A stretch of DNA of 11,495 bases from Caryophanales bacterium (lineage in GTDB: Bacteria; Bacillota_I; Bacilli_A; RF39; UBA660): NCBI GenBank assembly GCA_016291895.1, contig JAEEZO010000036.1, positions 1 to 11,495 of the forward strand, given 5' to 3'. A model generated the notes under the pieces. It worked only from the letters and a program-made list of their open reading frames with translations, was not told where the DNA came from and did not search any database. The stretch's first letter is position 1. The number at the start of each line of letters is the position of its first letter. A program made the position numbers and the translations under genes. Below, piece after piece: positions 7,150 to 11,495 of this stretch.

Positions 7150-8598
7150 ATGAAGGTGAAAACAAAAAACGTTAATAATACAATCTATTTAAAAGCAATA
7201 CTATTTTTAATACCCATTATGTCTGTTCTTCTAAATTTTGGTTTAGATAATGACTTTTGGTTTACGATAAATCAAGGAAGATACATTTTAAATCATGGAT
7301 TCCCTACAACTGTAATAAGTACTATTCATGAAGGACTAAGTTTTATATATCAAAGTTATGGAACAGGTGTAATTTTCTACCTTATATATAAATATTTTGG
7401 CGAAACAGGAATGATGATTTTATTAATTCTTATCGCCCAATTAATTGATTACTTCTTTTATAAAATTTGTTATATGATTTCAAATAATAGAACTATATCT
7501 TATATCATAACAATCTTTTTCATAACATTCTTCTCATTATTTTTCTTAGTTACAAGACCTCATATTTTTACAGTACTAAATTTAACAATAATCTTGTATT
7601 TATTAGAAAAATATATTAAAGAAAATAAAACAAAATATCTAATACCGATTCCTATTTTAGGATTATTAGAAGCTAATATGCATGGAATATATTTATTACC
7701 ATTAATGATTATTATATGCCCATATATTATTAATAGTTTCAAATTTAAAATATTAAAAATTGAATCAAGTGGTTATAACAAAAAGCCATTGTTTATTGCT
7801 TATATCTTAACATTCTTAGTTAGCTTTATTAATCCATATACTTATAAAACAATTTTTTATGGATTAAAGTCATATACAAGTTTCATGAAAGCATTTATCG
7901 TTGAATTAGCATCTCCTAGTATTCATAATCTAACAGGAATAATTATCTTTGGATATATGTTTATATGTTTCCTTGTTTATTATATAAAGAAAGAAAAATT
8001 ACCTTTAAGATATTATTTATTAATATTAGGTACAACATATATGGCATTAGATGCTATTAAATCAGCACCATTCTTTATGTTATGTGCAACTTTCCCATTA
8101 GCTTATTTATTTAAAACAGATAAACCAAATAATATTCCTGTAACAAAAAGACAAAAAATCACTGTTAGTTTTATAGTAATATTTACAACAATCCTTTTAG
8201 CTTTAAACATTCGTCATGTTGATAATAATAATCTAAATAATGTAGCTAATTATTTAGATAAAAATAATAAGATTGAAAGTCCAAAACTATATACTGATTT
8301 CTGGAATGGAAGTTATATGGAATATCGAGGTTATAATTGTTATATTGATCCAAGAGCAGAAGTATTTTTAAAAGCAAATAATAAAAAAGAAGATATCTTA
8401 ATTGAATATTATGATTTACAAAATACTAGAAGTATCAATTCTAATGAATTTATAAAAAAATATGACTTTGATTATTTGTTACTTAATAAAGAAGGCGATG
8501 CTTTATATTACGATTTAAGAAATTATCCAAATGATTTATATGAAATTGTTTATGAAGATAAAGAATTTGAATTATGGCAAAAAAAGACTACTAGTTAA
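7150..8598 (+). CDS. polytopic membrane protein, GT-C-like, with extracytoplasmic C-terminal domain
   Basis: Resembles a widespread but poorly characterised group of bacterial GT-C-like membrane proteins. Landmarks I recognise in its 482 aa: LDNDFWFTINQGRYILNHG (32-50), equivalent to the D-x-D-W-W-H first external loop; RPHIFTVL (136-143); EANMHGIYLL (174-183); INPYTYK (227-233); and a soluble C-terminal region with WNGSYMEYRG (385-394) and CYIDPRAEVF (397-406), matching the N-W-G-S-Y...D-G-R pattern of that group. About ten membrane helices lie between residues 15 and 353. Such proteins are presumed to transfer sugars from polyprenyl carriers outside the membrane, but the substrate is unknown. 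It is the only gene on the plus strand, is divergent from another GT-C protein, and its TAA lies inside the terminator hairpin. Confidence 0.75.
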   Translation: MKVKTKNVNNTIYLKAILFLIPIMSVLLNFGLDNDFWFTINQGRYILNHGFPTTVISTIHEGLSFIYQSYGTGVIFYLIYKYFGETGMMILLILIAQLIDYFFYKICYMISNNRTISYIITIFFITFFSLFFLVTRPHIFTVLNLTIILYLLEKYIKENKTKYLIPIPILGLLEANMHGIYLLPLMIIICPYIINSFKFKILKIESSGYNKKPLFIAYILTFLVSFINPYTYKTIFYGLKSYTSFMKAFIVELASPSIHNLTGIIIFGYMFICFLVYYIKKEKLPLRYYLLILGTTYMALDAIKSAPFFMLCATFPLAYLFKTDKPNNIPVTKRQKITVSFIVIFTTILLALNIRHVDNNNLNNVANYLDKNNKIESPKLYTDFWNGSYMEYRGYNCYIDPRAEVFLKANNKKEDILIEYYDLQNTRSINSNEFIKKYDFDYLLLNKEGDALYYDLRNYPNDLYEIVYEDKEFELWQKKTTS

Positions 8599-8617
8599 TC
8601 TAACTAGTAGTTTTTTT
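8579..8617. terminator. bidirectional intrinsic terminator between convergent genes
   Basis: A perfect 11-bp stem (ACTACTAGTTA, 8587-8597, with its complement at 8601-8611) encloses a 3-nt loop. Seven or more T follow on the plus strand (8611-8617). Seven A precede it (8579-8585), giving a T run after the hairpin on the minus strand. It therefore serves the plus-strand GT-C gene and the minus-strand VTC cluster. The plus-strand gene's TAA (8596-8598) lies in the stem and loop, and the small minus-strand gene's stop (8616-8618) lies in the T run. Confidence 0.88.
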
Positions 8618-8732
8618 ATCCATTTCTTGTTATTAAGAAATATAAATATATTAAACCGATAGCAATTAATAATATTAAAATAATTGTACCAAGAAGACCT
8701 CTTTTTCTTCTTTCCCTTCTAATTCTTCTCAT
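8616..8732 (-). CDS. 38-aa Arg-rich single-helix membrane protein, unrecognised
   Basis: A small frame I read by eye. It begins with an ATG at 8732, encodes an N-terminal cluster MRRIRRERRKRG, then one uninterrupted hydrophobic helix (about residues 13-33, rich in Leu, Ile, Gly and Tyr), and ends with ITRNG. AAGGAG lies 10 nt upstream of the ATG, inside the end of the DUF4230 gene, which it overlaps by 14 nt. It stops just before the shared terminator, so it is the last gene of the VTC cluster. The charge pattern (very basic, then one helix) predicts a cytoplasmic N-terminus. I do not recognise a family. Against chance: it has a ribosome binding site, a clean membrane helix and operon position; but no homology was tested. 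Confidence 0.6.
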   Translation of the reverse strand: MRRIRRERRKRGLLGTIILILLIAIGLIYLYFLITRNG

Positions 8733-9366
8733 CTTTACTATTCTCCTTATATTCAAAAGTTATTTTATAATTATTATAATCTGGATTAGCTTTAATAAAG
8801 TTTTCAATAATTCTTTGACCATTTATATCAGCATTTTCTAATAATTTATTTTCCATACATTCCGTTTTAGCTTTTTCAATCATAGCAAGTCTTGCTTCAT
8901 TTTGTTTATCAAGAGGTATTCTTGAAAATAGACTTTCATCATCTAAATACTTTTTAAAAGATTTCTCATCTAAATTAGCTTCTAAGATATGAGCTTTTGG
9001 CATCTTTATAACAATCTTTTTCTTACTTTTATCAACAGTATATTCAATTTGTTCAAAGTTAATAGAAGCATTAACATTAACAATATATGAATATATTTGT
9101 CTACTTTCAGTAAATGGAAAAACAATACCAAATAACTTTCTATTTTCTTTAGAGTCTTCTAAAATCTTAGCATTACAAGATTGAGTTACAAGTTCACCCA
9201 TATTCTTTAATCCTAATTCTAAAGTATCTTCTTTATGGGTAAAAAGGTACGTTGATTCTCTACCAACGTAGAAAACAATAAGTAAAATAGTACAAATACC
9301 TACAATTCTTGGAATACTTAAATCAATCTTTCTCTTTTCTTTTTTTACTTTCTTTTCTTCTTCCAT
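8719..9366 (-). CDS. DUF4230 domain-containing membrane-anchored protein
   Basis: Function unknown. In 215 aa there is a highly charged lysine-rich N-terminus (1-14), one membrane helix (about 20-36) and a soluble domain (about 50-205) that matches DUF4230 as I know it. Its landmarks are GELVTQS (57-63), a YIVNVNASINFEQI strand pair (94-107), IVIKMPKAHILEANLD (118-133), and a C-terminal helix with CMENKLLENADING (170-183) and the RIIENFI end. The basic N-terminus predicts that the domain lies outside the membrane. The ATG follows the DUF4956 stop by 8 nt, with AGGAG overlapping that stop. It sits downstream of the polyphosphate polymerase-like gene, which suggests a joint envelope role, but no direct function can be read from the sequence. 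Confidence 0.82.
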   Translation of the reverse strand: MEEEKKVKKEKRKIDLSIPRIVGICTILLIVFYVGRESTYLFTHKEDTLELGLKNMGELVTQSCNAKILEDSKENRKLFGIVFPFTESRQIYSYIVNVNASINFEQIEYTVDKSKKKIVIKMPKAHILEANLDEKSFKKYLDDESLFSRIPLDKQNEARLAMIEKAKTECMENKLLENADINGQRIIENFIKANPDYNNYKITFEYKENSKDEKN

Positions 9367-9374
9367 AGAAACTC

Positions 9375-10037
9375 CTATCCCATGGTATCAGTATTACTTG
9401 AAACAATATTAACCGTCTTAACACCACTTATTTTCTTTATTTCTTTAATAACTTTATTATTAATATCTCTCTTAAAACGAATATCATATATCAATTCCGT
9501 TTTACCTTCATCAAGATATTTACCTTTACATACAAATCCTTTTAATGATGTTTTTAAAATCTTTTCAACTGATTCAATTTCAATATTATTTCCTTTAACA
9601 ATTAAAACATATTTATTCATAAAGGTAACGGTTCTTTTAAAGATAAATAATATTAAACATACGAATAACGATCCTACTATAACAATCGTATAGTTTTGAG
9701 TTCCACAGGCAAGACCGGATACCACTGACCAAAAGATAAAGGCTGTATCCCGTGGATCTTTAACCGCCGTTCTAAACCTAATTATTGATAAGGCACCAAC
9801 CATACCAAGTGAAACGGAGATATTACTACCAATTACTACCATAACAATTGTTGTAACCATTGTTATCATAACAAGTGATACATTAAATCTTGGATTATAT
9901 AATACACCTGAATAAGTATTTCGATATGTAAAATAAATAATTAACGCTACTAAAAAAGCAATTAACAATATCAAAGCTACTGTTCCAAATGACATTTTAA
10001 CTTCCATTTTTGATAAAGCTTCAATAAATTTTTTCAT
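9375..10037 (-). CDS. DUF4956 domain-containing membrane protein
   Basis: A 220-aa membrane protein with hydrophobic segments at about 19-38, 53-72, 98-114 and 116-134, followed by a soluble C-terminal domain (about 140-215). The segment between the second and third helices carries the DUF4956 signature SLGMVGALSIIRFR (76-89) followed by TAVKDPRDTAF (90-100) and then WSVVSGLACG (103-112). Arg and Lys residues cluster at 87-96. DUF4956 genes are typically next to VTC-domain genes, as here, where it starts with an ATGA overlap with the VTC gene. I infer that it is the membrane partner of the polymerase, perhaps a polyphosphate channel like the yeast Vtc membrane part, but this is not shown by the sequence. 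It has no signal peptide. Confidence 0.88.
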   Translation of the reverse strand: MKKFIEALSKMEVKMSFGTVALILLIAFLVALIIYFTYRNTYSGVLYNPRFNVSLVMITMVTTIVMVVIGSNISVSLGMVGALSIIRFRTAVKDPRDTAFIFWSVVSGLACGTQNYTIVIVGSLFVCLILFIFKRTVTFMNKYVLIVKGNNIEIESVEKILKTSLKGFVCKGKYLDEGKTELIYDIRFKRDINNKVIKEIKKISGVKTVNIVSSNTDTMG

Positions 10038-10717
10038 AATTCTTCAACATTCCTTCCCATAACATATTTACTAACCGATTGTCCTCTTGAAACATATTTA
10101 TCTAAAATATTAGCGATATATGGTTCTAAGAATCGATCAAACTTTACTTCTAAAACAACATCTTTTTTTGTAGTAACATCAAGATAATTAATTTCTTTAT
10201 TAAAGAAACTATTTATATCACTACTTGTTTTAATATCCATATCAAAGGTGATCCTTGTTGTTGTTTTTCCTTTATACGCAATTCGCCTATATTCAATTAT
10301 TTCTTTTGGTTGATAATAACTTTCTCTTAAAATAACATATAATCTTTTAGCTAAATCATCTTTATATTTTAATAAAACATCATAATTACCTTTTATTAAT
10401 TCATTAGCATCACTTTTATTAATAATTAAAGATTCTTTGAGTTGATGATAATCATACTTAGCTTTCATCTCTAACTTTATTAATTTGCCAGTATATTCAT
10501 ATATTCGCATTCTAATCTTTTTACGATTTAACTCGCCACCTAATTTGTCATAATAATCAATATCATCAACAGAATCAAAATAGAGACTTCTAATCATATA
10601 TCCATCATAATCTTGATCAATATCAAGAATCTTATTTAGTTTTTTTCTTAAAAATAACATTTCTTCATAGGGGATTACATATTTATATTCATGTCTAAAT
10701 GTTTTTAATACACTCAT
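10034..10717 (-). CDS. VTC domain-containing protein, probable polyphosphate polymerase
   Basis: The VTC domain, known from yeast Vtc4, makes polyphosphate from ATP in a beta-barrel tunnel. This 227-aa protein is a free-standing VTC domain without SPX or membrane parts. Seen: FRHEYKYVIP (7-16), IRSLYFDS (42-49), the basic KKIRMRIYEY strand (66-75), KLEMKAKYD (81-89), EYRRIAYKG (142-150), TRITFDMDI (154-162), VVLEVKFD (187-194) and SVSKYVMGRN (214-223). These supply the Lys, Arg and Glu residues expected to line the tunnel and bind metal, so it is likely active. It has a good ribosome binding site (AGGTGA, 6 nt) and overlaps its neighbours by 4 nt at both ends (ATGA), so stoichiometric production with the LTD and DUF4956 proteins is likely. 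Confidence 0.9.
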   Translation of the reverse strand: MSVLKTFRHEYKYVIPYEEMLFLRKKLNKILDIDQDYDGYMIRSLYFDSVDDIDYYDKLGGELNRKKIRMRIYEYTGKLIKLEMKAKYDYHQLKESLIINKSDANELIKGNYDVLLKYKDDLAKRLYVILRESYYQPKEIIEYRRIAYKGKTTTRITFDMDIKTSSDINSFFNKEINYLDVTTKKDVVLEVKFDRFLEPYIANILDKYVSRGQSVSKYVMGRNVEEL

Positions 10718-11495
10718 TCAATATCACCTATTTTCTCATATCTTCTTGTATCATTCTTCGATCCTGGTGTTGGACTTGTGAAATAATACCATTTATCATC
10801 AATACGTCCATAACTAATATTATCGATTAATTCATTAACTTCAATCTCTTCAATGATTTCTTTGCCATTGGATAAGATAATATCATCACCATCAGATAAT
10901 TTAAAGTTAGCGATTATTTCATCATTAATAAAGGTACTTATATCACTTAAAGATACTACTAAATAATTATTCTTATTAACAACTACATCTGGTAATTTAT
11001 ATTTTATTAAATTATTTTTATCATCTGATAAATAGATATTATGTAATTCTAAATCTTTATCACTATTATTATATAGTTCAATAAAATCATTATAATTACC
11101 AGATGATGTATAACTAACATTTTTATTATGAGTCATATATTCATTTATATAAATGTCTTTACTTGTTAACTTTGAATAAAGAAATTCTATACTATTCTTT
11201 TTACCCGGTGTTGGTTTATCAAGAAGTGTATATTTATCATCAATAAATCCGTATGAAATATCATTACTCATTTCTGGATAATCAAATTTATTTAATATAT
11301 TACCAGTATCATCCGTTAATAATAATAATTCACCTTTACTACTTAATTTAAAACTTGTATGACATATTCTTTTTTCTTTATCATATATATCTTTACCAGA
11401 TGCATAAATAATTAAATATTCTCCTGGTTTAATTGAAATATCAGGAAATGTCCATTTATCAAGATTAAATTCACTATCTGATATATGGTATCCTA
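10714..11495 (-). CDS. lamin-tail-domain (LTD) protein, C-terminal part with two LTDs (N-terminus outside window)
   Basis: The frame stays open past the ATG at 11271 to the window edge, giving 259 visible residues, so that ATG is internal. Two successive LTD immunoglobulin-like domains are seen. The first, cut at its start, runs GYHISDSEFNLDKWTFP, then IKPGEYLIIYASG, FKLSSKGELLLLTDD and ISYGFIDDKY...KPTPGKKNS. The second runs YINEYMTHN, NDFIELYNNS, IYLSDDKNN, NYLVVSLSD, FKLSDGDDIILSNG and ISYGRIDDKW...SPTPGSKND, ending about 10 residues later at TGA. Bacterial LTDs are usually extracellular and often joined to CotH-type kinase domains or nucleases; the missing N-terminal part may hold such a domain and a signal peptide. 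That is inference. The gene overlaps the VTC gene by 4 nt. Confidence 0.85.
   Translation of the reverse strand, partial: GYHISDSEFNLDKWTFPDISIKPGEYLIIYASGKDIYDKEKRICHTSFKLSSKGELLLLTDDTGNILNKFDYPEMSNDISYGFIDDKYTLLDKPTPGKKNSIEFLYSKLTSKDIYINEYMTHNKNVSYTSSGNYNDFIELYNNSDKDLELHNIYLSDDKNNLIKYKLPDVVVNKNNYLVVSLSDISTFINDEIIANFKLSDGDDIILSNGKEIIEEIEVNELIDNISYGRIDDKWYYFTSPTPGSKNDTRRYEKIGDIE

Noticed and set aside
7560..7742. 60-codon minus-strand frame inside the plus-strand GT-C gene
   Set aside because: Antisense to a gene with clear motifs and promoter; no ribosome binding site or domain.
9382..9693. 103-codon plus-strand frame opposite DUF4956
   Set aside because: Its hydrophobic look comes from the complement of the DUF4956 coding sequence; no motif or promoter.
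11269..11271. ATG as the start of the LTD gene
   Set aside because: The frame is open upstream to the window edge and encodes the rest of the first LTD; the ATG is an internal methionine with no ribosome binding site.
1..11495. Mobile element, CRISPR, prophage or alternative genetic code
   Set aside because: No transposase, integrase, direct-repeat array or terminal repeats were seen; TGA acts as stop and Trp is TGG.

Overview
The window is very AT-rich, closely packed and mostly on the minus strand. TGA is a stop codon (recO, cdd, the VTC gene) and TGG encodes Trp, so the standard bacterial code applies and not the Mycoplasma code. The gene content (SmpB, RNase R, RecO, Era, Cdd), the cdd-era-recO order and the strong AGGAG-type ribosome binding sites point to a low-GC Gram-positive, probably Bacilli (Erysipelotrichales, RF39 or RFN20-like gut lineages). 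No 16S or other decisive marker is present, so this placement is inference.

Layout, read along the minus strand from right to left. (1) 11495-8616 is a tightly coupled gene cluster. It holds the C-terminal end of a lamin-tail-domain (LTD) protein that runs off the window, a VTC-type polyphosphate polymerase domain protein, a DUF4956 membrane protein, a DUF4230 membrane-anchored protein, and a 38-codon Arg-rich single-helix membrane protein. Starts and stops overlap or lie within 8 nt. The cluster ends at a hairpin shared with a convergent gene. (2) 8598-7150 (plus strand) and 6994-5660 (minus strand) are two divergent polytopic proteins of the GT-C glycosyltransferase type, with well-formed back-to-back promoters and an inverted repeat between them. 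(3) 5631-3634 is cdd-era-recO, with an extended -10 promoter before cdd and a hairpin terminator after recO. (4) 3552-1 is rnr, a CapA-family gene, then smpB, which is cut by the left edge.

How the genes work together: the left half is RNA and DNA housekeeping. RNase R and SmpB both act in trans-translation and RNA quality control, and Era and RecO act in ribosome assembly and recombination. A membrane-anchored CapA protein sits between rnr and smpB. The right half concerns the envelope. The two GT-C proteins probably act on surface glycans or lipid-linked sugars. The VTC and DUF4956 pair resembles a split version of the yeast VTC complex (cytosolic polyphosphate polymerase plus membrane channel), attached here to an LTD protein and to two uncharacterised membrane proteins. 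That cluster is the most interesting part of the window.

No tRNA, rRNA, CRISPR array, insertion sequence or prophage gene was seen. The only long gene-free stretch is the 155-nt divergent promoter region at 6995-7149.
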